Assembly: GCA_002393945.1 (NCBI GenBank)
Contig: DGSO01000014.1
Span: 1,842-65,841 of the forward strand
Reading direction: 5' to 3'
Length of the DNA: 64,000 bases
Source: Bacteroidales bacterium UBA4360
Lineage (GTDB): Bacteria > Bacteroidota > Bacteroidia > Bacteroidales > UBA932
This document shows positions 41,497 through 49,744 of the stretch, one piece after another. Position 1 is the first letter of the stretch, and each line of letters starts with the position of its first letter. Under the pieces are notes generated by a model. The model saw nothing but the letters and a program-made list of their open reading frames with translations. It ran no database searches and was not told the DNA's origin. The position numbers were made by a program, and so were the translations under genes.

Positions 41497-42897
41497 CTAC
41501 TTGTACCCCAGCGTCTTCAGCATTGATTCAGAGCTCTGCTCTTCGGCAAAGACGCTGGTGGTGAGGTTGCCTTCCTTGTCCCTGTCAATAAGGATGTGCT
41601 TGGGGGAGGGCATGAGGCAGTGCTTGATGCCGCCATAGCCGGAAATGGCCTCCTGATAGGCGCCTGTGTGGAAGAAGCCGATGTAGAGGTTCTCCCTGCG
41701 GCTGCGGATAGTGGGGAGGAAGATGGCGTTGGCGTGATAGTCGGCATTGTAGAAGTCCTGGCTGTCGCAGGTGAGACCGCCCAGGAACACGCGCTGGTAC
41801 TCGTCGTTCCACTTGTTGATAGGAAGGAGGATGAAGCGCTGGTTAAGGCCCCAGGTGTCGGGCAGGCAGGTCATGAAAGAGTTGTCGATCATGTACCATT
41901 TCTCACGGTCGTTCTGCTGCTTGATATCCAGGATCTTGAATATGGTGGCGCCGCTTTCTCCCACGGTGAAACTGCCGAATTCAGTGAAGATGTCAGGCTC
42001 CTGGACCCCGTATGCATTGCAGGTTACCTTGATCTGGTTAATGATCTCTTCCACCATGTATTCGTACTCGAAATCCATGGCAAGGGAGGTCTTGTTGGGA
42101 AGACCGCCGCCGATGTTCAGGCTGTCCAGTTCCGGGCAGATGGACTTGAGTTCGCAGTATACCCTTACGCACTTGGAAAGTTCGTTCCAGTAATATGCAG
42201 TGTCCCTGATGCCCGTATTGATGAAGAAATGGAGCATCTTCAGGTGGAAGTTGGGATGCTTTGCGATATTGTCCTTGTAGAACTTGACGATATCCGAATA
42301 GCGGATGCCAAGACGTGAGGTATAGAAATCGAAGTTGGGTTCCTCTTCGGATGCGATGCGGATGCCAAGATAGGTCTCCTCGTCGATGAGTTCCGAGAGG
42401 TCGTCGAATTCGTTCTTGTTATCCAGGACGGGGATGATTCTCTTCCAGCCGGCCTTCCTCAGCGTTGCGATATTCTCGACGTACTGAGGCCTTTTGAAGC
42501 CGTTGCAGATGATGAAAGTCTCTTCCTTGTTCACCGAGCCGTCCTTCTCCAGTGCCTGGACAAGGTCGAGGTCATAAGCCGATGAAGTCTCAAGATGGAT
42601 GTCGTTCTTGAGGGCTTCGTGAAGCACGAAAGCAAACTGGGAGCTCTTTGTACAGTAACTGTAGTTGTATTCTCCCTGGTAGTCGGCCTTGGCCATGGCT
42701 ACCTTGAACAGCCTTTTTGCCCGCTGTATCTGGGAAGATATCTTGGGCAGATAGGTGATTTTGAGAGGGGTACCGTACTTATCGATAATGTCCATCAGGT
42801 CTATGTCGTTGAACATCAGATTGCCGTCTGCAACCATGAATTCATCCTGAGGGAAATCAAAGGTTTGCTCAATGAGATCAATGTACTTGTTTTTCAT
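41497..42897 (-). CDS. speA: Arginine decarboxylase, biosynthetic type
   Basis: SpeA decarboxylates arginine to agmatine for polyamine synthesis. The 466-residue PLP enzyme of the alanine-racemase fold shows the Schiff-base Lys region YNYSYCTKSS (about 75-84), LNIGGGLPNKTS (about 260-271, phosphate binding) and TEFGSFTVGESGATIF. It matches the compact Bacteroidales form; the E. coli enzyme is about 660 residues. Close relatives include diaminopimelate and carboxynorspermidine decarboxylases, but the GGGLP pattern and overall order favour SpeA. A -7-like TATATTTG lies on the minus strand at 42929-42922, with a weak -33. Confidence 0.85.
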   Translation of the reverse strand: MKNKYIDLIEQTFDFPQDEFMVADGNLMFNDIDLMDIIDKYGTPLKITYLPKISSQIQRAKRLFKVAMAKADYQGEYNYSYCTKSSQFAFVLHEALKNDIHLETSSAYDLDLVQALEKDGSVNKEETFIICNGFKRPQYVENIATLRKAGWKRIIPVLDNKNEFDDLSELIDEETYLGIRIASEEEPNFDFYTSRLGIRYSDIVKFYKDNIAKHPNFHLKMLHFFINTGIRDTAYYWNELSKCVRVYCELKSICPELDSLNIGGGLPNKTSLAMDFEYEYMVEEIINQIKVTCNAYGVQEPDIFTEFGSFTVGESGATIFKILDIKQQNDREKWYMIDNSFMTCLPDTWGLNQRFILLPINKWNDEYQRVFLGGLTCDSQDFYNADYHANAIFLPTIRSRRENLYIGFFHTGAYQEAISGYGGIKHCLMPSPKHILIDRDKEGNLTTSVFAEEQSSESMLKTLGYK

Positions 42898-42921
42898 CGC
42901 TTGTCAACGCATAAAAGTGTG

Positions 42922-42949
42922 CAAATATAAGCAAAAAGTGTTATTTTTG
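42922..42949. promoter_or_regulatory. Divergent -7 elements between speA and tamL
   Basis: TATATTTG on the minus strand (42929-42922) serves speA and TATTTTTG on the plus strand (42942-42949) serves tamL. At 20-base spacing the -33 positions are TCTG and TGTG, each one base off consensus. The tamL element ends only seven bases before its ATG. Confidence 0.5.
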
Positions 42950-42956
42950 CAGATAT

Positions 42957-45128
42957 ATGAAACGGAAAGTTTGCATAATCGTATCAATGCTCCTCGTACT
43001 CTCCTGCGGGACCACCCGTTCCCTTAAAGATGGGGAGTATCACCTGAGGGAAACCAAGGTGGTTGCAAACGACCCTTCATACAATACGTCATCCCTTTCT
43101 ACATATATAGGCCAGAAGCCAAACACCTATTTCCTGGGCATAAATCCCTTCGTCGCCCTGTATAATATCGGCAATGACGAAACCGGTTTCGGCCGCTTCG
43201 TGAGAAAACTCGGCGAGGCTCCTGTGGTATATGACCCCTTCAAGGTCGAAGAGAGCATCACCAGCATGGAAAACCACCTCAAGAATACCGGGTACTACGG
43301 TTCCTCCGTGGAAAGCCATATAGAGGTGAAGGGCAGGAAGGTCTACGTTACATATTATGTAGATGTAGGGAAGCGCTATAAAATAAGCTCAATTACCTAT
43401 GAGGTTCCTCAGTATGGTAATTTTCAGCAAGACTTCGACGCCGACCTTCCCAACACGACCATAAAGAAGGGGCAGTACCTCTCCGAATCGGCCCTGGATG
43501 CAGAGGCGGCAAGAAGCGCAGAGTACTTCCGCAGCATCGGCTACTACGGTTTCACCAAGAATTTCTACGCCTTCGAGGCCGACACCCTCTCGCACGACGG
43601 CAAAGCCACCCTCAAAATGCAGGTGAGGGACTACGCCCTGGGAGATTCGCCCGAAGCGTCGGCAGAGCACCGGAAGTTCACCATCGGCAAGGTGACCATT
43701 TCCCGCCCGGAAAAGCTCCGCCTGAGGCAGTCCGTCCTGGAAAACCTGAATATGCTTCGCCCCGGAGACCTCTACAACGAAAAGGAAATCAACACTACAT
43801 ACTCCCGTTTCGCATCGGTGAGCATGCTTTCCGGAGTAAATATCAACATGACCCCCGCTGCCGATGACAAGGTGGACTGCGACATCGCCCTCCGCACTTC
43901 CGGCATCCAGGGATTCAAGACGAATCTCGAAGGGTCCGTAAACTCTACCGGCCTGTTCGGAATCTCCCCGCAGCTGAGCTACTATCACAAGAACGTGTTC
44001 CATGGGGGAGAGATACTCAATCTGGGCCTCAAGGGCAACTTCCAGTTCAAGCCCGGAGACAGCGCCTATTCTACGGAAGTAAGCGTTTCCGGAAGCCTCC
44101 GTTTCCCCAAGGCGCTGGGTCTTCCCAATCATCTTTTCCAGGGACCTTACATCCCCAGAACGGATATTTCGGCATCATTCAGCTACCAGGACCGTCCCGA
44201 GTATGAAAGGACCATGATCTCGACGTCCATGTCCTATACCGGACGATGGGGGAGCAGGATATCGTATCTGCTGACGCCTTTTCAGGCCAATATAGTGCGC
44301 CTGTTCAATATAGACAGCAGTTTTGAAACCAGCCTCAAGCAGAGCAACCCCTTCATCCTGGCGGCCTACATGGACCACGTGGACATCGGCGTAGGAGGCA
44401 ACTTCTACTATACCACGGATGCATCGGCAGTGCCCACCGGGGCCTACCATTATTTCAGGCTCGGGGCCGATGTCTCCGGCAATGTCATCAGCGCCTTCAA
44501 CCGGTTCATGCCGGTAAACGAAGCAGGGCAGCATACCATTTGGGAAACGCCTTACTCACAGTATGTCAGGGCCGAATTCCAGGCGGGAAAGGTATTCCGT
44601 TTCGGATTCAGGGAACTGCAGGCGCTCGCGCTCCATTTCATGGCCGGAGCAGGCTACGCATACGGAAACAGCACCTCACTGCCTATTGAAAAGCAGTTCT
44701 ACAGCGGAGGCGCAATGTCCATGAGAGGCTGGCAGGCCAGGACCCTTGGACCGGGAACATCGGCAATGCTTACCGATTTTGCCATCCCAAGCCAGATAGG
44801 CGAGATGAAACTGGAGGCGAATATCGAATACCGGTTCCCCTTGTTCTGGAAGATAGAAGGCGCCCTTTTCACTGACATCGGCAATATCTGGGACATCCAT
44901 TCAGAAACCGAGGGCGCTGCCTTCGACATCAAGACTCTGCCGGAATCCCTTGCAGCGGACTGGGGCCTTGGAATACGTCTCAACCTGGATCTCATCCTTA
45001 TCAGGGTAGATGCCGGCATACGCTACCGTGACCCTGCCCTTGCAGCCGGTTCACGGTGGATCGGCCCCAAGGACTGGTTCACTGGGGACAATACCGCAAT
45101 CCACTTCGGTGTGGGATATCCTTTCTGA
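42957..45128 (+). CDS. tamL: TamL-type outer-membrane assembly lipoprotein (OMP85 family)
   Basis: The 723-residue protein has a lipoprotein signal peptide ending LLVLSCGTT (Cys17). POTRA-like repeats (NHLKNTGYYGSSVESHIEV, then RSAEYFRSIGYYGFTKNFY) follow, and a C-terminal OMP85 barrel containing MSMRGWQARTLGPG (the conserved RGW/F motif of the lid loop). In Bacteroidota the TamA counterpart carries a lipid anchor and is called TamL; it works with TamB in outer-membrane assembly. Length and the ending GVGYPF fit. No tamB gene is adjacent. The predicted transcript start lies at or near the ATG. Confidence 0.88.
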   Translation: MKRKVCIIVSMLLVLSCGTTRSLKDGEYHLRETKVVANDPSYNTSSLSTYIGQKPNTYFLGINPFVALYNIGNDETGFGRFVRKLGEAPVVYDPFKVEESITSMENHLKNTGYYGSSVESHIEVKGRKVYVTYYVDVGKRYKISSITYEVPQYGNFQQDFDADLPNTTIKKGQYLSESALDAEAARSAEYFRSIGYYGFTKNFYAFEADTLSHDGKATLKMQVRDYALGDSPEASAEHRKFTIGKVTISRPEKLRLRQSVLENLNMLRPGDLYNEKEINTTYSRFASVSMLSGVNINMTPAADDKVDCDIALRTSGIQGFKTNLEGSVNSTGLFGISPQLSYYHKNVFHGGEILNLGLKGNFQFKPGDSAYSTEVSVSGSLRFPKALGLPNHLFQGPYIPRTDISASFSYQDRPEYERTMISTSMSYTGRWGSRISYLLTPFQANIVRLFNIDSSFETSLKQSNPFILAAYMDHVDIGVGGNFYYTTDASAVPTGAYHYFRLGADVSGNVISAFNRFMPVNEAGQHTIWETPYSQYVRAEFQAGKVFRFGFRELQALALHFMAGAGYAYGNSTSLPIEKQFYSGGAMSMRGWQARTLGPGTSAMLTDFAIPSQIGEMKLEANIEYRFPLFWKIEGALFTDIGNIWDIHSETEGAAFDIKTLPESLAADWGLGIRLNLDLILIRVDAGIRYRDPALAAGSRWIGPKDWFTGDNTAIHFGVGYPF

Positions 45129-46427
45129 TTATTTCTTGTAGTACTTGGGCCAGCAGGCTTCGAGGTAGGCACGGAGGACGTTTTCGTGCTTGTTTGGCTG
45201 CGGTTCGTAAAAGACGGTGCCACGGGCTGCATCGGGCAGGAATTCCATGTCTACAAAGTGCCCGGGATAGTCATGGGCATACTTGTATCCGTCAGAATAT
45301 CCAAGTTCCTCCATCAGCTTCGTAGGGGCGTTTCTGATGGGGAGGGGGACAGGCAGGTTCCCGGTTTCCTTGACATAGGCAAGAGCCTTCTCAAGTGCCA
45401 TGTACGAGCCGTTGCTCTTGGGGGAAGATGCCAGATAAACCGTAGTCTCAGCAAGCGGGATACGGCCTTCCGGCATGCCGATTTTGGACACCACCTCGAA
45501 ACAAGCATTGGCGAGAAGAAGGGCGTTAGGATTGGCAAGGCCCACATCTTCAGATGCGCTCAGACACAGGCGTCTTGCAATGAAAAGAGGGTCCTCGCCG
45601 CCGTCTATCATCCTCGCCAGATAATAAATCGCGGCATTGGGGTCCGACCCGCGGATGCTCTTTATAAAGGCCGATATGATGTCGTAATGCATATCCCCGT
45701 CCTTGTCATAAATAGCCATGTTCTCCTGGATTGAATCAGTAACGGTGGCGTTGTTTATGACTATGGGGTCCTTGCCGGCACTGGCATCGACAACTATTTC
45801 CAGAACATTGAGGAGCTTGCGGGCGTCTCCGCCGCTGTAGCGCATCAAGGCCTCTGTTTCTTCTATTTTAATGTTCTTCTGCTTCAGGAGAACATCTTCC
45901 CTCACCGCCCTGTCAAGAAGAGTCTGAAGGTCTTCTTTGTCAAGGCTCTTGAGTACGAATACCTGACAGCGGGAAAGAAGGGGAGTGATCACTTCAAAGG
46001 AAGGATTCTCCGTAGTGGCACCTATTAATATAATGGTACCGTTTTCCACCGCACCCAGAAGTGCATCCTGCTGGGCCTTGTTGAACCGGTGGATTTCGTC
46101 GATGAAAAGAATAGGGGAGCCCTTCTGTGAAAAGATGTTGGAAGAACCCGCCTTCTCGAACACTTCGCGCACGTCCTTGACACCCGCGGTGACAGCGGAG
46201 AGGGTGAAAAACTCCCTGTCAAGGGTATGGGCGATGATTCTTGCAAGCGTAGTCTTTCCTACACCCGGAGGCCCCCAAAGTATGAAGGATGAAAGGTTTC
46301 CGGATTCAATCATCCTCGAAAGCACGGAGCCCGGACCTACAAGATGACGCTGACCGACATAATCGGCCAGCGTCACGGGTCTCATGCGCTCCGGAAGGGG
46401 AGGCAGCATTTGAGATGATGCACTCAT
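45129..46427 (-). CDS. rarA: Replication-associated recombination protein RarA
   Basis: RarA (MgsA) is a clamp-loader-like AAA+ ATPase acting at stalled forks. The 432-residue protein starts PLPERMRPVTLADYVGQRHLVG, a family hallmark. It has Walker A GPPGVGKTT (about 52-60), Walker B LFIDEIHRFNKAQQD (about 107-121) and an arginine finger in EVITPLLSRCQVF. The C-terminal tetramerisation part ends GTVFYEPQPNKHENVLRAYL. Length is normal. The start shares one base with the previous stop (TGATG), so it is coupled to the GNAT-like gene upstream. It converges on tamL with no gap. Confidence 0.96.
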   Translation of the reverse strand: MSASSQMLPPLPERMRPVTLADYVGQRHLVGPGSVLSRMIESGNLSSFILWGPPGVGKTTLARIIAHTLDREFFTLSAVTAGVKDVREVFEKAGSSNIFSQKGSPILFIDEIHRFNKAQQDALLGAVENGTIILIGATTENPSFEVITPLLSRCQVFVLKSLDKEDLQTLLDRAVREDVLLKQKNIKIEETEALMRYSGGDARKLLNVLEIVVDASAGKDPIVINNATVTDSIQENMAIYDKDGDMHYDIISAFIKSIRGSDPNAAIYYLARMIDGGEDPLFIARRLCLSASEDVGLANPNALLLANACFEVVSKIGMPEGRIPLAETTVYLASSPKSNGSYMALEKALAYVKETGNLPVPLPIRNAPTKLMEELGYSDGYKYAHDYPGHFVDMEFLPDAARGTVFYEPQPNKHENVLRAYLEACWPKYYKK

Positions 46428-47557
46428 CAGATTTCCTTTGAAAATACTCTTCTGCGGCGTTTGAATTCCCTGCGGTAGTCGTTCCAGAGGTTCTGTACCT
46501 TGTTGTTGGACTCCATTTCGGCATTGGACTCACCATACTTGAATCCGCCTTCCTTGATGGCAGGAATGAGCTCATTGAAAAGCATGGCGTGGACACCGCG
46601 GTTGCGGTACTCGGGATCCACCGCGATGAGCATAAGTTCAAGGGCTTCTTCGTGCTTGAGATACATGGATTTGATCACATGCCACCAGCCAAAGGGGAAC
46701 AGATATCCGCGGCATTTGTGCACGGCATGGGCAAGGGAAGGCATGCTCACGGCAAGTGCAACCAGTTTGCCGTCCTTGTCCTCTATCAAGGTAACATACT
46801 TCAGGTCCAAAAGGCCGAGATAAGTATCGACGTATGAGTCGATGACCTCCGGAGGCAGTACGGTAAAGTCGAAGAGTTCGCAATAGGTGCGGTTCACAAG
46901 GTCGAAAATCTTCTGACCATATTTCTCCTTCTTGACTTCACGCTTTGTAATCTTGCGGATTTTGAGGCCGTAGCGCTCTGAAATGAGTGCCGAAGCCCTT
47001 ACAATCTTCTCCGGGACCTCATCGGGGACGTAAATCCTGTACTCCATCCAGTCATTGATCTTACCCATGCCGAGAGCTTCGAAGTGCTCTCCGTAGTAAG
47101 GGTAATTGTACTTGAGCATGAAGGAGGAAATATCATCGAAACCTTCGACGACACAGCCTTCGTTATCGAAGTCCGTGAAACCCAGGGGACCGGAAATCTG
47201 GTTCATACCATTTTCACGGCCAAAGGCGATGACAGCCTCGATCAGGGCCTTGGAAACCTCCTTGTCATCGATGAAATCAATCCAACCGAAACGCACCTCA
47301 GCGTGGTTCCAGTTACGGTTGGCTATTTCATTGATGATTGCCATGACGCGGCCGACAATCTTACCGTCCTTGTATGCAAGGAACTTCTTGGATTTGGAAT
47401 ACTTGCCCATCGGATTCTTGTCGGGATTCAGGGCAGTAAGTTCATCCAGATAAAGGTTAGGGACGTAATAAGGGCAATCCTTATACAAACGCAAAGGAAA
47501 CTTCACGAATTCGCGAAGTTCCTTTGCTGATTCTACTGTCTTTATAACAACAGACAT
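46427..47557 (-). CDS. GNAT-like protein of about 376 residues, conserved in Bacteroidota
   Basis: The protein begins FVKFPLRLYKDCPYYVPNLYLDEL. Residues about 60-180 look like one GNAT half (GKIVGRVMAIINEIAN and ISGPLGFTDFDNEGCVVEGFD). The C-terminal half carries ELMLIAVDPEYRNRGVHAML, a standard acetyl-CoA-binding loop. The full-length order is that of a Bacteroidota family often labelled GTP cyclohydrolase or N-acetyltransferase; the first label is not supported by any motif. No substrate can be named. It overlaps rarA by one base. Confidence 0.78.
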   Translation of the reverse strand: MSVVIKTVESAKELREFVKFPLRLYKDCPYYVPNLYLDELTALNPDKNPMGKYSKSKKFLAYKDGKIVGRVMAIINEIANRNWNHAEVRFGWIDFIDDKEVSKALIEAVIAFGRENGMNQISGPLGFTDFDNEGCVVEGFDDISSFMLKYNYPYYGEHFEALGMGKINDWMEYRIYVPDEVPEKIVRASALISERYGLKIRKITKREVKKEKYGQKIFDLVNRTYCELFDFTVLPPEVIDSYVDTYLGLLDLKYVTLIEDKDGKLVALAVSMPSLAHAVHKCRGYLFPFGWWHVIKSMYLKHEEALELMLIAVDPEYRNRGVHAMLFNELIPAIKEGGFKYGESNAEMESNNKVQNLWNDYRREFKRRRRVFSKEI

Positions 47558-47587
47558 TTTATGTTTGGGTTTTAGTACACGTTCACG

Positions 47588-49726
47588 TTAAAGAGTGGGG
47601 AACTCAAAAACGGTGGGAGCTGCAGGAGCTTCCTCCTTGGCGGGTTCCTCCTTTGCAGGCTCTTCGGCCTTGGGAGCTTCCTCTGCCGGAGTTTCTGCAG
47701 GTGCTGCAGGCTGCTCAAGTACAGTCTCGAGCAGGGCCTCTGCCTCTGAAGGTTTTGCTTCTTCTGTCTTGACCTCGGGAACGGCAGGTTCAGCTTCGAT
47801 AGCAGCCTTGGCGGCCTCGAATTCAGCAGCCTTTGCCTCAAGGGCAGCGTTGGTGGCAGCAGCCTTGGCGGCAGCTTTGGCAGCAGCTTTTTCAGCTTTC
47901 TCCTGAGCCTTTGCAGCCTTTTCGGCCTCCTTGGCAGCCTTGGCTTCGGCCTTGGCCTGTTTCTCAGCTTCCTTGGCGGCCTTTGCCTCTTCGGCGGCCT
48001 TCTGCTTTGCTATCTTTTCGGCTTCCTTGGCTTCCTTTTCTGCCTGCTTAGCAGCCTTTGCCTCTTCGGCAGCCTGGATCTTGGCCTGCTTTTCAGCTTC
48101 CTTGGCTTCCTTCTCGGCCTGCTTTGCGGCTTCCTTCTCTGCCTTCTCGTATTCCTTCAGCTGCTGTTCCTTGGCCTTCTGCTCTTCCTTCTCCTTCTTC
48201 TCTGCAGCCTTTGCCTCGGCCTTTTCCTTCTGCTCGAGGATGATGGCCTTGCTCATCTTGCGATAGTCGATCTGGCGCTTGCCAAGAGCGAATGAGAGAC
48301 CTACGTATGCATTGAGATTGAGGTCATCGGCAGGCATGAGTGCATACTGCTTGACAGATGCGGGAACGCTGTCTCCAAGGAGCGGTCCGATGTTGACGAG
48401 GTTAAGAGGAACTGATACTGCGTCAACGCCGACGAAGAGGTTGAACAGGGAAGGATGCAGGTTGATGGCTGCACCGAATACCTTGAACTTGTCTCCGAGC
48501 CTGGTGCTCACGGAAGCGCTCAGGAAGTTGAGCGGTGTCCAGTTTGCAGAGAGCCTGAGGTCGTTAGTGTTGAATGCGAATTTGCTTCCATAGAAGGTGT
48601 AGAGGGCACCGACGGAGAGACGCTGGTAGAAAGGAACGCGGAGTTCGACACCGCCGTTGACGCGGTAAGGCATCTGTTCCCACTTGCCGCCAAGGGTCTT
48701 GGCAGGGGTTTCGGGAGTCTGGGGCTCGAACTTGTAGATGTTCTGGAGGGAATTGAGGAAGTCCTTCATCTGGTCTCCGGACTCTGCAGAAGGAGTTACG
48801 GAACCGTTCATGTTGGACACACCGGAGATCTCATTAGTCCAGTTTACCACACCGAAATCGAGGATTGCGGCAGATACGGTGAACCAGGGAAGCAGATTGA
48901 TTGCAAGACCTGCATCGAGTGCTCCGCCAAGGCCGATATTGCTGGTAATCTTCTGGAAATTGAGGTTGTCCTTGCCGATGTTGTAGTCGTAGTATTCCTT
49001 GCCGTCATCACCGGTCTTGGTCTTGAGATCGAGGAACGGGACGGAGCCGGACAGGCTGCCCTGGCTCTGGACGGTCCAGCTGTCGCTTGCCATGTTCACA
49101 AGGAGCTTGTCCATGGTCATGCTTGCATTGGCGAGTCCGACGAGAGCTTTGAGGCGGATACCGAAGTTCACCTTGTTCTTGATGATACGGGAAGTACCGT
49201 ATGCCAGTTCAAGATAATTCCTGGTATTCAGGCTTGTTCCGGAAAAATCGAAGCTTGTTCCATTTGAAGTGCCGTCCTTCAGATAGCGGAAGAGGTCATA
49301 GGGGAGAGCAAGCGAATTGGTTGACTTCACGGCGATGTCAAACGTGCTGAATGAATGCTTTTCCTTGTTCCATGAACCTCTTGAGAGGATATTCAGGTTG
49401 GTGGTGAATTCGAACTTGTTCAGTTCATCCTTCTTGAATCCGTCCAGGAAGTCCTGGGAAGAAATGGCGTCATTCAGGAAGATGACGTACTGGCCGGAGG
49501 CATCCTTCTTGACGAAATCGGAAAAACCGAAATCGCTCTGCATGTTGAAGCCAAGCTGGCCGAGGCCGATGGTGAAGAAGTTGTGCTCACTGGGGAATGC
49601 AGGATTCATCCTGTAGGCATACTGGTAGCCACCCAGGAAGTAGCCGGTGCTGAAATCCTGGGCCTGAGCTGCAGTTGCGCCGAGGAGTATCAGTGAAGAG
49701 GCTGCGAATAATTTGATGGTTTTCAT
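47588..49726 (-). CDS. DUF5723-like outer-membrane protein with long alanine/lysine/glutamate-rich tail
   Basis: The 712-residue protein has a signal peptide (KLFAASSLILLGATAAQAQ). A beta-rich domain follows (about 20-480: FLGGYQYAYRMNPAFPSEHN, then GIRLKALVGLANASM) and ends in LNAYVGLSFALGKRQIDYR, a barrel-like finish. This part matches my memory of the DUF5723 family. From about residue 492 to 640 the sequence is almost only Ala, Lys, Glu and Gln, in heptad-like repeats (EKEAKEAEK units). A Pro/Glu/Ala-rich end of about 60 residues follows. The tail resembles the long helical domain of TolA, which spans the periplasm. Function unknown. It follows the lipoprotein gene by 18 bases, probably in one operon. 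Confidence 0.8.
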   Translation of the reverse strand: MKTIKLFAASSLILLGATAAQAQDFSTGYFLGGYQYAYRMNPAFPSEHNFFTIGLGQLGFNMQSDFGFSDFVKKDASGQYVIFLNDAISSQDFLDGFKKDELNKFEFTTNLNILSRGSWNKEKHSFSTFDIAVKSTNSLALPYDLFRYLKDGTSNGTSFDFSGTSLNTRNYLELAYGTSRIIKNKVNFGIRLKALVGLANASMTMDKLLVNMASDSWTVQSQGSLSGSVPFLDLKTKTGDDGKEYYDYNIGKDNLNFQKITSNIGLGGALDAGLAINLLPWFTVSAAILDFGVVNWTNEISGVSNMNGSVTPSAESGDQMKDFLNSLQNIYKFEPQTPETPAKTLGGKWEQMPYRVNGGVELRVPFYQRLSVGALYTFYGSKFAFNTNDLRLSANWTPLNFLSASVSTRLGDKFKVFGAAINLHPSLFNLFVGVDAVSVPLNLVNIGPLLGDSVPASVKQYALMPADDLNLNAYVGLSFALGKRQIDYRKMSKAIILEQKEKAEAKAAEKKEKEEQKAKEQQLKEYEKAEKEAAKQAEKEAKEAEKQAKIQAAEEAKAAKQAEKEAKEAEKIAKQKAAEEAKAAKEAEKQAKAEAKAAKEAEKAAKAQEKAEKAAAKAAAKAAATNAALEAKAAEFEAAKAAIEAEPAVPEVKTEEAKPSEAEALLETVLEQPAAPAETPAEEAPKAEEPAKEEPAKEEAPAAPTVFEFPTL

Positions 49727-49744
49727 GTGATAATATATTGATTA

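Noticed and set aside
46427..47557. GTP cyclohydrolase as product name
   Set aside because: No cyclohydrolase motif is visible; the only recognisable signature is a GNAT acetyl-CoA loop.
47588..48266. Plus-strand frames opposite the Ala/Lys/Glu-rich tail
   Set aside because: They are long only because the repeat lacks stops on both strands; composition (Ser/Phe/Ala runs) is that of an antisense repeat.
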